DNA of 64,000 nt, taken from contig NZ_JACZCS010000001.1 of the NCBI RefSeq assembly GCF_014904745.1, positions 124,001-188,000 of the forward strand, in the 5' to 3' direction. This stretch comes from Oricola nitratireducens. GTDB taxonomy: Bacteria > Pseudomonadota > Alphaproteobacteria > Rhizobiales > Rhizobiaceae. Shown here in pieces: positions 36,240 through 45,105 of this stretch; the first letter of the stretch is position 1, and every line of letters begins with the position of its first letter. A program made the translations under genes and the position numbers. The notes below the pieces were generated by a model, which worked only from the letters and a program-made list of their open reading frames with translations, searched no databases and was not told the DNA's origin.

Positions 36240-37424
36240 CTAGACCGCTTGTCCCGCGGCCCAGCCGGACGACCACGCCCACTGGAAATTGTAGCCACCG
36301 AGCCAGCCGGTGACATCGACGGCCTCACCGATGAAATAGAGGCCGGGAACTGATTTCGCTTCCATCGTTTTCTGGTCGAGCCCGCCGGTATCGACGCCGC
36401 CGAGCGTGACCTCCGCCGTGCGGTAGCCCTCCGAGCCGGACGGCTTGACCTGCCAGCGATTGACCGCTTCGGCCAGACGGCGCAGGACGGCATCGTTCTT
36501 GTCCGCAAGCGGGCCGGCAATGCCGGCCTCGGCGGTCACGAATTGCGCCAATGCCTTCGGCAGCGTTCGGGCAAGGACGGTTTGCGCTTCCTGCCTGCCG
36601 GCCTGCCGGCGCGCCCCGCGCAGGGCCGCGAACATGTCGGCTCCGGGGGCGAGATCGACGCTTATCGCGTCGCCTTCGCGCCAATAGTTGGAGATTTGCA
36701 GGATGGCCGGTCCCGACAGGCCGCGATGGGTGAACAGCAGCGCCTCGTCGAAAGCGGTCTTGCCGCAACCGACGCGCGCCTTTGTGCTGACGCCGGCCAG
36801 AGGCCTGATGCGTTCCAGCAGATGCGGCTCAAATGTCAGCGGCACGAGGCCCGGCCGGGTTTCGGTGACGGCGAGACCGAACTGTTCGGCAACGCGGTAG
36901 GCAAAACCTGTCGCGCCCATTTTCGGGATCGACTTGCCGCCTGTCGCGATCACCAGTGACGAACAGGCCACCGGCCCCGATGACAGGCGGACGTCGAAAC
37001 CGGTCCCGGTCCGCTCGATCCCCTCGACGGCGGCGCCAAGTTCCAGCGTCCCGCCCGTTTCGGCAAGATCGTCGGTGAGCATCGTCACGATCTGCGTCGC
37101 CGACCCGTCGCAGAACAACTGGCCCAGCGTCTTTTCGTGAAAAGCGATGCCGCGCGCCTCGACCCGCGCCACGAAATCGGCGGCGGTAAACCGCTTCAGG
37201 GCCGAAATGCAGAAATGCGGATTGGCCGACAGGAACTGCTTCGGCGATGCATGGATGTTGGTGAAATTGCAGCGGCCGCCGCCGGAAATTCGGATCTTCT
37301 CGCCGGGAGCCCGGGCATGGTCGACAACCAGCACAGACCGGCCGCGCCGGCCCGCTTCCGCCGCGCAGAACAGGCCGGCGGCGCCGGCGCCCAGAATGAC
37401 AACATCGAAGCGGCGAAGGTTCAT
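36240..37424 (-). CDS. NAD(P)/FAD-dependent oxidoreductase, YhiN/HI0933 family
   Basis: The 394-residue flavoprotein begins VVILGAGAAGLFCAAEAGRR, with the family signature KIRISGGGRCNFTN near residue 43 and ATGGKSIPKMGATGFAYRVA near residue 165. The C-terminus ends in the typical YFIGEAVDVTGWLGGYNFQ segment. Its cellular reaction is not established. It is transcribed away from the peroxiredoxin terminator, and no partner gene is adjacent. Confidence 0.9.
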   Translation of the reverse strand: MNLRRFDVVILGAGAAGLFCAAEAGRRGRSVLVVDHARAPGEKIRISGGGRCNFTNIHASPKQFLSANPHFCISALKRFTAADFVARVEARGIAFHEKTLGQLFCDGSATQIVTMLTDDLAETGGTLELGAAVEGIERTGTGFDVRLSSGPVACSSLVIATGGKSIPKMGATGFAYRVAEQFGLAVTETRPGLVPLTFEPHLLERIRPLAGVSTKARVGCGKTAFDEALLFTHRGLSGPAILQISNYWREGDAISVDLAPGADMFAALRGARRQAGRQEAQTVLARTLPKALAQFVTAEAGIAGPLADKNDAVLRRLAEAVNRWQVKPSGSEGYRTAEVTLGGVDTGGLDQKTMEAKSVPGLYFIGEAVDVTGWLGGYNFQWAWSSGWAAGQAV

Positions 37425-37468
37425 CCCGTCCCTTTAGACTGAATTTGCCGCACCGTCAGACGCGGACA

Positions 37469-37498
37469 CAAAAAAACCGGCGGATCGCTCCGCCGGTT
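37469..37498 (-). terminator. Rho-independent terminator of the peroxiredoxin gene
   Basis: AACCGGCGGA and TCCGCCGGTT form a 10-bp stem with a TCGC loop at 37475-37498. Read on the minus strand it is followed by a run of seven T residues (the A-run at 37470-37476), directly after the peroxiredoxin stop codon at 37522. This is a strong intrinsic terminator. Confidence 0.88.
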
Positions 37499-37521
37499 CG
37501 TTTTCCAGTCAGCAGTCCGGA

Positions 37522-38178
37522 TCAGGCGGCCGGCTGCTTGGTCTTGCGCAGATAGGGCAGGATCGTGTCGATCTCGCCGAACTTTTCCTTCGCCTCGTTG
37601 TCGTTGAGCGACAGGGCGACGATGACGTCCTCGCCCGGCTTCCAGTCGGCCGGAGTCGCGATCGGCGTGCCGTCGGTCGCCTGGATGGCATCGAGCGCGC
37701 GCAGCACTTCGGCGAAGTTGCGGCCGACCGACATCGGATAGGTCATCGACAGGCGCAGCTTCTTGTCCGGACCGATGATGAAGACCGAGCGCACGGCCGC
37801 GGTGTCGGCGGCGGTACGGCCATCCGGCAGGTAGGCTTCGGCCGGAAGCATGTCGTAGAGCTTGGCGACCTTGAGGCTCTTGTCGTCAATGATCGGGAAC
37901 TTGGCCGGCAGGCCGGCATAGGATTCGATGTCGCTTTTCCAGCGCATGTGATCGTCGACGTCGTCGACGGAAATGCCGATCACCTTGGTGTTGCGCTTGG
38001 TCCACTCGTCATCGAGGCGGGCGACGGCGCCGAACTCGGTGGTGCAGACCGGCGTGAAATCCTTCGGGTGGGAAAAGAGAATGGCGTAGGAATCGCCGAT
38101 CCAGTCGTGAAAGCTGATCGTGCCTTCGGTGGTCTCGGCGGTGAAATCCGGTACAATGTCATTGAGGCGGAGGCCCAT
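37522..38178 (-). CDS. 1-Cys peroxiredoxin (Prx6 type)
   Basis: The 218-residue enzyme reduces hydrogen and organic peroxides. The peroxidatic cysteine is in HPKDFTPVCTTEFGAV near residue 46. The long C-terminal domain without a second conserved resolving cysteine is typical of the Prx6 group. MGLRLNDIVPDF is the usual N-terminus, so I chose the ATG at 38178, seven bases after GGAG. A TTG two codons upstream is less likely. The gene is monocistronic with its own terminator. Confidence 0.94.
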   Translation of the reverse strand: MGLRLNDIVPDFTAETTEGTISFHDWIGDSYAILFSHPKDFTPVCTTEFGAVARLDDEWTKRNTKVIGISVDDVDDHMRWKSDIESYAGLPAKFPIIDDKSLKVAKLYDMLPAEAYLPDGRTAADTAAVRSVFIIGPDKKLRLSMTYPMSVGRNFAEVLRALDAIQATDGTPIATPADWKPGEDVIVALSLNDNEAKEKFGEIDTILPYLRKTKQPAA

Positions 38179-38333
38179 GTTCAATCTCCTGTTTTTGCAA
38201 ACGTAACGCGTCTTAGCGCGGCTTCTTAATACCGGCGTGACATAGTATTCCTGCCAGTGCCGTTAAATGGGAAGAATCTCCTTTTTGCCGCGTCACTTTG
38301 GCGCTCTTGCATCTCATTCAAGGGAATGCGGCC

Positions 38334-38408
38334 ATGTGTATCGACGGACAGTGCCATTGCGGCGGAATCGCCCTGCCGCGGAAGAAAACGATCCGGGCCG
38401 CACTATAA
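38334..38408 (+). pseudogene. N-terminal fragment of a GFA-family gene
   Basis: A 24-codon frame from the ATG at 38334 reads MCIDGQCHCGGIAL and then stops after ten further codons. The CHCG motif is the N-terminal zinc site of the glutathione-dependent formaldehyde-activating (GFA) family, whose members are about 120-150 residues. An AGGGA ribosome site precedes it. I see no rest of the gene here, so it looks like a relic cut by whatever brought in the next two genes. An intact tiny peptide cannot be excluded. Confidence 0.45.
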
Positions 38409-38425
38409 GTGCCGGGAACAAACGC

Positions 38426-39769
38426 ATGAAGACAAGCAATCCCTTTGCCCGTGGCGGCTTCATCCGAGCGGCGACGAAGCCGTGGCGCCGGGAGGCCGCG
38501 CGCCGGCTGGACATTGGCTTTTTCAGCGCACTCTCCCGCCTGAACCGCCCGTTTTGCCGCGGCCGCTTCATCGCGATCACTGGAAGCTCCGCCAAGACGA
38601 CGACGGCAAGCCTGCTTGGACATGTCCTCTCGGGGCACGGCCGGGTTAGATCGCAATTCGTGAAAAACACGATCGAAACCACATCCAGGACGGTCGCCAG
38701 CGCCCGCTGGAAGGACGATTATGTCGTCATAGAGGCCGGAACGTCGGGAAAAGGCAGAATTGCCGAGATCGCGCGCGTCATACGTCCGGATGTGGCGATC
38801 GTGACTCTGATAGGGCTGGACCACTATTCGGCGTTCCGCACCCGCGAGGCGGTGGCCGAGGAAAAAGCCAGCCTTGTCGCCGCCCTGCGAAAAGACGGGC
38901 TCGCGGTGTTGAACGCCGACGACGATTTCGTGCGCCGCATGGCCGGGTCGACCGAGGCGCGCAGCGTCACCTACGGCCGGGCGGAAGACGCCGATTTCCG
39001 CGTCACTTCAGTGATATACGAGTTCCCCGGACCGCTTGACATGGAAATCGCCTGGCAGGGTCGCACCCAGAAACTGTCGATACCGCTGGCGGGCGAGCAT
39101 TTCGCGGTTGCCGTCGCGGCCGCCTTCGCCGCGGCGATCGAACTTGGAGTGGCCCCGCAGACAATCGCCGAACGAATGTCCAGTTTCGAGCCGGTCTTCA
39201 ACCGCTGTCACGTGTACAGGACGGAAGGGGGGCCGACATTCCTGCTCGACGCCGTCAAGTCTCCCCTTGGCACCCTCGGTCTCGCCATTGACGTCGTGGC
39301 GCGGGCCAATGTCACGAAGAAGCGGATCGTTCTCGGACACCTGGCCGACTATGCGGGCAGTTCGAGGCCGGCGTACCGGAAGGCCTATCGCATGGCGCGG
39401 GAAGCGGCCGATCAGGTCATCTTCACCGGCCCGGCATCGCACCGGTCGGGAGCGAGCGAGGAAGACCGAGCCAGCGAACGTTTCCTGGAACTCGCCGACG
39501 CCCGGAGCGTGTACGAATATCTTCGCAGCTCGGCCGGCGAAGACGAGCTGGTTCTCCTGAAGGGATCGGCGAGAGACCATCTGGAACGCGTGGCGCTTGC
39601 CTACAGCCATGACGTGAAATGCTGGGCCCAGGGCTGCGGTTTCACGATTGGCTGCCGCGAATGCGGCATGTACGAGTACCCGCTGGAGGAACATGCCAGA
39701 ATCAGGCGACGGAAGAGGCGCGAAAATTGGAAAAGACATTTCCTATTTCCCGTCCGCGGCCCAAATTAG
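38426..39769 (+). CDS. Mur ligase-like ATP-dependent enzyme (MurF-related)
   Basis: The 447-residue protein has the three-part Mur ligase layout. FIAITGSSAKTTTASLLGHV near residue 45 is the P-loop, with SSAK replacing the usual TNGK. VIEAGTSGKGRIAEI near residue 100 and TLIGLDHYSAF follow as in MurF, and LLKGSARDHLERV lies near the C-terminus. Where MurF has its aspartate-rich substrate loop, it reads DAVKSPLGTLG. The tail has C-x4-C-x5-C-x2-C, perhaps a zinc site. It probably ligates an amino acid or peptide to a glycan other than the cell-wall precursor. The start at 38426 avoids overlap with the GFA relic. Confidence 0.8.
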   Translation: MKTSNPFARGGFIRAATKPWRREAARRLDIGFFSALSRLNRPFCRGRFIAITGSSAKTTTASLLGHVLSGHGRVRSQFVKNTIETTSRTVASARWKDDYVVIEAGTSGKGRIAEIARVIRPDVAIVTLIGLDHYSAFRTREAVAEEKASLVAALRKDGLAVLNADDDFVRRMAGSTEARSVTYGRAEDADFRVTSVIYEFPGPLDMEIAWQGRTQKLSIPLAGEHFAVAVAAAFAAAIELGVAPQTIAERMSSFEPVFNRCHVYRTEGGPTFLLDAVKSPLGTLGLAIDVVARANVTKKRIVLGHLADYAGSSRPAYRKAYRMAREAADQVIFTGPASHRSGASEEDRASERFLELADARSVYEYLRSSAGEDELVLLKGSARDHLERVALAYSHDVKCWAQGCGFTIGCRECGMYEYPLEEHARIRRRKRRENWKRHFLFPVRGPN

Positions 39770-39822
39770 GATATCGACAAATCGCTCGCGAATGAAAATT
39801 GCCAGCGAACAGGAGAATTCCG

Positions 39823-40539
39823 TTGCGCATTGCGAAGAGGCTGGGCCACATCTGGATCGGACCGAAAGAAGCGCCGGTCGAGTGGATGCGGACGTGGACA
39901 GACCTGCATCCCGACTGGGAATACACGTTTTACGACAATGCCTGGCTCGCGGCGGCGGATTTGGAGACGCGGCCCCAGATCGACGAATACATCCGGCGCG
40001 GCTGGTATCACGGCGCGGCCGACCTCATGCGCTACGAAATCCTTTATCATCACGGCGGCTATCTGGCCGGCTCGGACAGTGTCTGTATCGCACCTGTCGA
40101 TGAGTTGTTCGAAGACGAGGGGACGATCTACACGGTCTATGAAAACGAGTTTCTGCGCGGCCAAATGGTGGCGCCGATCGTCGCCGCGGTACCCCACCAC
40201 CCGTTCCTGCGGCTGTTGATCGACGATCTCAAACAGGTGAAGCCGCGGGATCTCGACTATCCGTGGCGACAAACCGGAAATCTGTTCGTTTCCGAGATGA
40301 TCGAAAAGCACAATCCCGACATCGTCATCTGGCCTTCGTACACGCTGATTCCCGAGCATTTTACGGGCCGGAAATACACCGGCGAGGGCAAGGTCTACGC
40401 GCACCAGATGTTCGGCGAAACCACCGGCCGCTATAAGGCAGCGACGTGGAAAGCCAAGCTTCTCGAACGCCAGCGGGCGCTTTATGCCTCGATGGCGCGC
40501 AAGCGGCTGCGGGCCGCGGGAAGACTCAAAAAGCTCTAA
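39823..40539 (+). CDS. GT32-like glycosyltransferase with altered DXD motif (TTG start)
   Basis: The 238-residue protein resembles the capsular polysaccharide/OCH1-type GT32 family: GHIWIGPKEAPVEWM near the N-terminus, then AADLMRYEILYHHGGYLAG near residue 70. Family members usually have an Asp-x-Asp followed by SV at this point. Here it reads AGSDSVC, so the first Asp is lost. There is no suitable ATG. A TTG at 39823 lies seven bases after AGGAG. It follows the MurF-like gene by 53 bp and probably acts with it on a surface glycan. Confidence 0.78.
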   Translation: MRIAKRLGHIWIGPKEAPVEWMRTWTDLHPDWEYTFYDNAWLAAADLETRPQIDEYIRRGWYHGAADLMRYEILYHHGGYLAGSDSVCIAPVDELFEDEGTIYTVYENEFLRGQMVAPIVAAVPHHPFLRLLIDDLKQVKPRDLDYPWRQTGNLFVSEMIEKHNPDIVIWPSYTLIPEHFTGRKYTGEGKVYAHQMFGETTGRYKAATWKAKLLERQRALYASMARKRLRAAGRLKKL

Positions 40540-40544
40540 GCGGT

Positions 40545-42134
40545 CTATGCCGCAGCGCGGATCTGGTAATCCTTGATCTCGTCGAAGACCATACCCGGCG
40601 CGCGGTCGGCCTCGTAATTCAGCGAGAAGCCGTTTTCGGCGAGGAAGACCGGATCGCCGTCGAGATCGCGGGCGATGGCGGCACGGTGCTTGCCCATGAA
40701 GGCGTCGAGCTGGGCGCGGTCATCATGCGAAATCCAGCGGCAGACGCTGAAACGGGCGGCCTCGAAATCGACCGGCAGACCGTATTCCTGCTTCAGCCGT
40801 TCCTTGAGCACGTCGAGCTGCAGCGCGCCGACGACGCCGACGATGGCCGGCGAGCCGTCCTCGGGCACGAAGAGCTGGACCACGCCCTCCTCGGCCATCT
40901 GTTGCAGCGCCTCCTTCAGCTTCTTGGCCTTCATGGCGTCGCCGAGACGGACGCGGCGCAGGATCTCCGGCGCGAAGTTCGGCACGCCGCGGAACAGCAG
41001 GTCCTCGCCCTCGGTCAGCGTGTCACCGATGCGCAGCGTGCCGTGATTCGGGATGCCGACCACGTCGCCGGCGACCGCGTTGTCGGCCAGCTGGCGCTGG
41101 TGGGCGAAGAAGAACATCGGCGCCGACAGCGTCATCAGTTTGCCGGTGCGCACGAGCTTGGCCTTCATGCCGCGGTTGAGCGAACCGGAGCAGACGCGCA
41201 CGAAAGCGATGCGGTCGCGGTGGTTCGGATCCATATTGGCCTGGATCTTGAAGACGAAGGCGGTCAGCGCCGGCTCGGTCGCCTCGATGACGCGCTTGTC
41301 GCTCTCCTGGGCACGCGGGCTCGGCGCGTAATCACCGAGCGCCTCGATCAGGTCGCGCACGCCGTAATTCTTCAGGGCCGAGCCGAAATAGACCGGCGTC
41401 AGATGGCCTTCGAGAAAGGCCTCGCGGTCAAAGGGGCGGCAGGCCTCCTGCGCCAGCGAGGCTTCCTCGATGAAAGCGTCGCGCTCGTTTTCCGGCAGCA
41501 TGCCGGAGACGGCGTCGGATTCCGGGCCGTTGACCTCGACCGGTTCGAGCTGCGCATCGTCACGGCGCATGGTGCCGGCGGCCATGTTCCAGGTGCCGGA
41601 GAATGTCTTGGCGCGGCCGATCGGCCAGGTGACGGGCGCGGTGTCGAGGGCGAGCTTCTGCTCGATCTCGTCGAGAATCTCGAAGGGATCGCGGCTCTCG
41701 CGGTCCATCTTGTTGATGAAGGTGACGATCGGGATGTCGCGCAGGCGGCAGACCTCGAACAGCTTCAGCGTGCGCGGCTCGATGCCCTTGGCGGCGTCGA
41801 TGACCATCACCGCTGCGTCGACGGCGGTCAGCGTGCGGTAAGTGTCATCGGAAAAGTCCTCATGGCCCGGCGTGTCGAGCAGGTTGAAGACATGGCCGCC
41901 ATATTCGAAGGTCATCACCGACGTGACGACGGAGATGCCGCGTTCCCGCTCGATCTTCATCCAGTCGGAGCGGGACTGGACGCGGTTGCGCTTCGCCTTG
42001 ACCTCGCCGGCAAGCTGGATCGCGCCGCCGAACAGCAGCAGCTTTTCGGTCAGTGTGGTCTTGCCCGCGTCGGGGTGCGAAATGATCGCGAATGTACGGC
42101 GGCGCGCGACGGCGTCCTTGAGTGTCTCGGCCAT
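40545..42134 (-). CDS. prfC: Peptide chain release factor 3
   Basis: The 529-residue GTPase recycles release factors RF1 and RF2 at the ribosome. ISHPDAGKTTLTEKLLLFGG near residue 18 is the P-loop, DTPGHEDFS near residue 85 is G3 and INKMDRESRDPFE near residue 138 is G4. The length equals that of the Escherichia coli protein. I use the ATG at 42134; another at 42146 would add four residues. It converges with the glycosyltransferase gene, leaving five bases. Confidence 0.95.
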   Translation of the reverse strand: MAETLKDAVARRRTFAIISHPDAGKTTLTEKLLLFGGAIQLAGEVKAKRNRVQSRSDWMKIERERGISVVTSVMTFEYGGHVFNLLDTPGHEDFSDDTYRTLTAVDAAVMVIDAAKGIEPRTLKLFEVCRLRDIPIVTFINKMDRESRDPFEILDEIEQKLALDTAPVTWPIGRAKTFSGTWNMAAGTMRRDDAQLEPVEVNGPESDAVSGMLPENERDAFIEEASLAQEACRPFDREAFLEGHLTPVYFGSALKNYGVRDLIEALGDYAPSPRAQESDKRVIEATEPALTAFVFKIQANMDPNHRDRIAFVRVCSGSLNRGMKAKLVRTGKLMTLSAPMFFFAHQRQLADNAVAGDVVGIPNHGTLRIGDTLTEGEDLLFRGVPNFAPEILRRVRLGDAMKAKKLKEALQQMAEEGVVQLFVPEDGSPAIVGVVGALQLDVLKERLKQEYGLPVDFEAARFSVCRWISHDDRAQLDAFMGKHRAAIARDLDGDPVFLAENGFSLNYEADRAPGMVFDEIKDYQIRAAA

Positions 42135-42205
42135 AGAACTGTCCATGAAAACGTGCCGCGCTTCTGGCAGGCGCAAGGGCGGCTGTCAAACGGTGCGGAT
42201 ATACG

Positions 42206-42215
42206 TTGATATCAA
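42206..42215. promoter_or_regulatory. 10-bp palindrome between prfC and the VOC genes
   Basis: TTGATATCAA is perfectly self-complementary and lies 79 bp upstream of the first VOC gene. It may be an operator for the VOC pair. It lacks the four-base spacer of an FNR box. Confidence 0.3.
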
Positions 42216-42293
42216 TCTAATTTCAGGATATGGTTCTCGCGACACCTGTCACAGCCCTCGAACAACGATCAGCACGTGCCGAAAGGAGCCCTC

Positions 42294-42716
42294 ATGGAAC
42301 CGACCGTCTACCTCTACTTCAACGGCAATTGCCTCGAAGCAATGACGTCCTACGCCGAGGCGCTTGGCGGAGAGATCACCGGCGTGTTCAAGAACGGCGA
42401 CGCGCCGAATCCGGAAAGCCGCATGCCTGGCGGGGACGACCTCGTGATGAACATGAACATGCGGCTCGGAACCGCCAATGTCATGGCATCGGACGCGCCG
42501 GGCGAGTGGTACAAAAAGCCTCAGGGATTTTCGGTCTCCATCGCGCCGGAAAGCCCCGAAGATTTCGACCGCATTTACACCGCACTAGCGAAAGACGCGC
42601 AATCGGTGTCGATGGCGCCTGCTGAAACCTTCTGGGCGGAACGCTTCGCCATGTTCACCGACCGGTTCGGCACGCCCTGGATGCTGAACTACACCGGCTC
42701 GAAGGCAATGGGCTGA
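42294..42716 (+). CDS. VOC/PhnB-like protein, first of a pair
   Basis: The 140-residue protein begins MEPTVYLYFNGNCLEAMTSY, the normal N-terminus of the PhnB/YjdN-like VOC group, and ends ERFAMFTDRFGTPWMLNYTG, which is its signature. VOC proteins are dimeric metal-binding enzymes of varied function, and no activity is known for this group. An AAAGGAG ribosome site precedes the ATG. The second VOC gene follows after 29 bp. Confidence 0.9.
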   Translation: MEPTVYLYFNGNCLEAMTSYAEALGGEITGVFKNGDAPNPESRMPGGDDLVMNMNMRLGTANVMASDAPGEWYKKPQGFSVSIAPESPEDFDRIYTALAKDAQSVSMAPAETFWAERFAMFTDRFGTPWMLNYTGSKAMG

Positions 42717-42745
42717 GCGCCCGCGCGGGACGAGGAGGAGAGAGC

Positions 42746-43216
42746 ATGAGCGCCAAGGTGAAAACCTGCCTGTGGTTCGACACCCAGGCACTACCGGCGG
42801 CCGAGTTCTATTGCTCGCTGCTGCCGGATTCCGAGATCACCGAGGTCGGGCGTTATCCCGAAAGCGCGACCATGGCGGAGCCAGGTTCGGTACTGATGGT
42901 CGAGTTCACGCTTGCCGGCACGCCCTACCAGGCGCTGAACGGCGGGCCGCATTATCAGCTCAGCGAAGCGGTTTCGATCTCGGTGCGAACGCAAGACCAG
43001 GAAGAGACCGACCGGCTGTGGAACGCGCTCATCGCCGAAGGCGGGGCTGAAAGCCAATGCGGATGGTGCAAGGACCGGTTCGGCCTTTCCTGGCAGATCG
43101 TGCCGCAGCGTTCCGCAGAGCTGCTTTCCGGGCCTCAGGCACAAAAAGTGTGGCCGGCGCTGATGACGATGCGCAGGATCGACATCGCCGCGCTGGAGGC
43201 CGCCGCGGCGGCGTGA
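42746..43216 (+). CDS. VOC/PhnB-like protein, second of a pair
   Basis: The 156-residue protein is a relative of the so-called 3-demethylubiquinone-9 3-methyltransferase VOC family. KTCLWFDTQALPAAEFYCSL is the N-terminal metal-site region and CGWCKDRFGLSWQIVPQ near residue 108 is the family signature. The methyltransferase name is a legacy and should not be taken as a function. It starts after a GAGGAG site and is probably cotranscribed with the first VOC gene. Confidence 0.88.
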   Translation: MSAKVKTCLWFDTQALPAAEFYCSLLPDSEITEVGRYPESATMAEPGSVLMVEFTLAGTPYQALNGGPHYQLSEAVSISVRTQDQEETDRLWNALIAEGGAESQCGWCKDRFGLSWQIVPQRSAELLSGPQAQKVWPALMTMRRIDIAALEAAAAA

Positions 43217-43340
43217 ACGAGCCCCCGCCGGCAAAACCCCGCCGGCAACGATACAGTTTGTATACATGACGCCAGGAATCCCCCGGAAAATGGCGGATGT
43301 CCGCTTGCGCAAGGGAATGCGACACGCCATTTAACCGGCC

Positions 43341-43811
43341 ATGGAAAAACCCGCCGATACCCCCCGCCTCACCCTGATCCGCCTGCCGCATGGCGAGGGC
43401 CTGCCGTTGCCCGGCTACGAGAGTGCCGAGGCCGCCGGCATGGACCTGCGCGCCGCCGTCGCCGACGATGCGCCGCTGACACTCGCCCCGGGCGCGCGGG
43501 CGCTGGTGCCGACCGGTTTCGTCTTCGAGATCCCGTCCGGCCACGAAGGCCAGGTCAGGCCGCGTTCGGGCCTCGCCTTCAAGCACGGCATCACCTGCCT
43601 CAACACGCCCGGCACGATCGACGCCGACTATCGCGGCGAGGTGCAGGTCCTGCTGATCAATCACGACACGGAGGCCTTCGAGATCACCCGCGGCATGCGG
43701 ATCGCGCAGATGGTGATCGCGCCGGTGATACAGGTCCGCGTGGCGGAGGGCGATCTTGCCTCCGAGACGGCGCGCGGCGCGGGCGGCTTCGGCTCGACGG
43801 GGACGCACTGA
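43341..43811 (+). CDS. dut: dUTP diphosphatase
   Basis: The 156-residue trimeric enzyme hydrolyses dUTP to dUMP, keeping uracil out of DNA. The five family motifs are present, among them [21 protein letters not shown] near residue 74, [17 protein letters not shown] near residue 92 and the C-terminal [10 protein letters not shown]. It is followed within two bases by the HAD gene. In many alphaproteobacteria dut is near coaBC; here 10 kb separates them. Confidence 0.96.
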   Translation: MEKPADTPRLTLIRLPHGEGLPLPGYESAEAAGMDLRAAVADDAPLTLAPGARALVPTGFVFEIPSGHEGQVRPRSGLAFKHGITCLNTPGTIDADYRGEVQVLLINHDTEAFEITRGMRIAQMVIAPVIQVRVAEGDLASETARGAGGFGSTGTH

Positions 43812-43812
43812 C

Positions 43813-44472
43813 ATGGCCCCGCCCGAACTCGTCATCTTCGATTGCGACGGCGTGCTGGTCGACACGGAATCGATCGCCAACAGGCGGCTTTCGGAAATCC
43901 TCGCCGAACACGACCTGGCGCTGTCGATGGAGGAATGCCGGCAACGCTTCATGGGCCGTTCGATGGCGAGCATCCCGGCGCTGGTCATGGCCGAGGACGG
44001 GATCGATCTCGGGACCGATTTCGCCGAACGCTGGTACCGCGAACTGCCGGGCATGTTCGCCAACGGTGTCGAAGCGATCCCATTCGTGCGGGAAGTGATC
44101 CTCCTGTTGCAGATGATCGACACGCCCTATTGCGTCGCTTCCTCGGCCAAGGTCGAGAAGATGCACATCACGCTCGGTTCCTCCGGCCTGCTGCCGCTGC
44201 TCGGCGACGTGCTGTTCAGCGCCAGCATGGTTGAGAAGGGCAAGCCGGCACCCGATCTCTTCCTGCATGCCGCGCGGACGATGAACCATACGCCGGAACG
44301 CTGCACCGTGATCGAGGACAGTGTCGCCGGCGCGATCGCCGGCCGGGCGGCGGGCATGCGGGTTCTGGGCTATGCGGCCGATCCGCTCACCGATGCGCAA
44401 GGGCTTGCGGAAGCCGGCGCACAGGTGTTCGATGACATGCGGGCGCTTCCCGCCCTGCTCGGGCTCTTGTGA
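43813..44472 (+). CDS. HAD-family phosphatase/phosphoglucomutase-like hydrolase
   Basis: The 219-residue protein has the HAD nucleophile motif VIFDCDGVLVDTES near residue 8, motif II around PYCVASSAK near residue 105, the lysine of EKGKPAPDLF near residue 140 and motif IV VIEDSVAGAIAG near residue 165. A helical cap follows the first motif, as in the beta-phosphoglucomutase/GPH subgroup. The substrate is likely a phosphosugar. It starts two bases after dut and ends 15 bp before the exporter gene. Confidence 0.9.
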   Translation: MAPPELVIFDCDGVLVDTESIANRRLSEILAEHDLALSMEECRQRFMGRSMASIPALVMAEDGIDLGTDFAERWYRELPGMFANGVEAIPFVREVILLLQMIDTPYCVASSAKVEKMHITLGSSGLLPLLGDVLFSASMVEKGKPAPDLFLHAARTMNHTPERCTVIEDSVAGAIAGRAAGMRVLGYAADPLTDAQGLAEAGAQVFDDMRALPALLGLL

Positions 44473-44487
44473 CGTGATTTTGTTGCC

Positions 44488-45105
44488 ATGACTTTTACCG
44501 GATTTCTCACCTATGCGCTGGCGCTCGGCATCGCGGCGGCGATTCCCGGCCCCGGCGTGATCGCGCTGGTGGCGCGCGCGCTCGGCTCCGGCTTCCGGCC
44601 GACCCTGCCGATGCTGTTCGGCCTGGCGCTGGGCGACATCGTCTACCTGGCCTTCGCCGTGCTCGGCCTCGCCTATGTCGCATCGACCTTCGGCACGGTC
44701 TTCATCGTCATCAAATATCTCGGCGCCGCCTATCTCGTCTGGATGGCGATCTCCTTCTGGCGCGCCGGCATCACCACCGAGAAGGTCTCGGGCGAAGCCG
44801 CGGGCAGCCCGTTCTCCGCCTTCCTCGCCGGTTTCATGGTGACGCTCGGCAACCCGAAGGTGATCGTGTTCTACCTGGCGCTGCTGCCGACCTTCCTCGA
44901 TCTCTCGTCGGTGACGCCGGTCGATTTCCTGCTGCTGATCGTCCTGACCTTTATGGTGCTGATCGCGGTGCTGATGCCCTATGTCGGTCTCGCCGGCCGG
45001 GCGCGGCACATGCTGCAGTCGCCGAAGGCGCTGAAGATCCTCAACCGGACCGCGGCGACCTTCCTCGCCGGCGCGGCAGCGGCGATCGCCTCGCGGACCA
45101 CCTGA
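44488..45105 (+). CDS. LysE/RhtB-family amino acid exporter
   Basis: The 205-residue inner-membrane protein has about six hydrophobic helices and the family N-terminus with AAAIPGPGVIALVARALGSG near residue 15. LAGFMVTLGNPKVIVFYLALLPTF around residue 115 is the second family signature, cited here as the LGNPK core. It probably exports an amino acid or derivative. It is the third gene of a run with dut and the HAD gene. Confidence 0.9.
   Translation: MTFTGFLTYALALGIAAAIPGPGVIALVARALGSGFRPTLPMLFGLALGDIVYLAFAVLGLAYVASTFGTVFIVIKYLGAAYLVWMAISFWRAGITTEKVSGEAAGSPFSAFLAGFMVTLGNPKVIVFYLALLPTFLDLSSVTPVDFLLLIVLTFMVLIAVLMPYVGLAGRARHMLQSPKALKILNRTAATFLAGAAAAIASRTT

Noticed and set aside
42206-42215. TTGATATCAA as an FNR/FixK box
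   Set aside because: The half-sites are right, but there is no four-base spacer, so the geometry is wrong for an FNR dimer. I keep it only as a weak palindrome.
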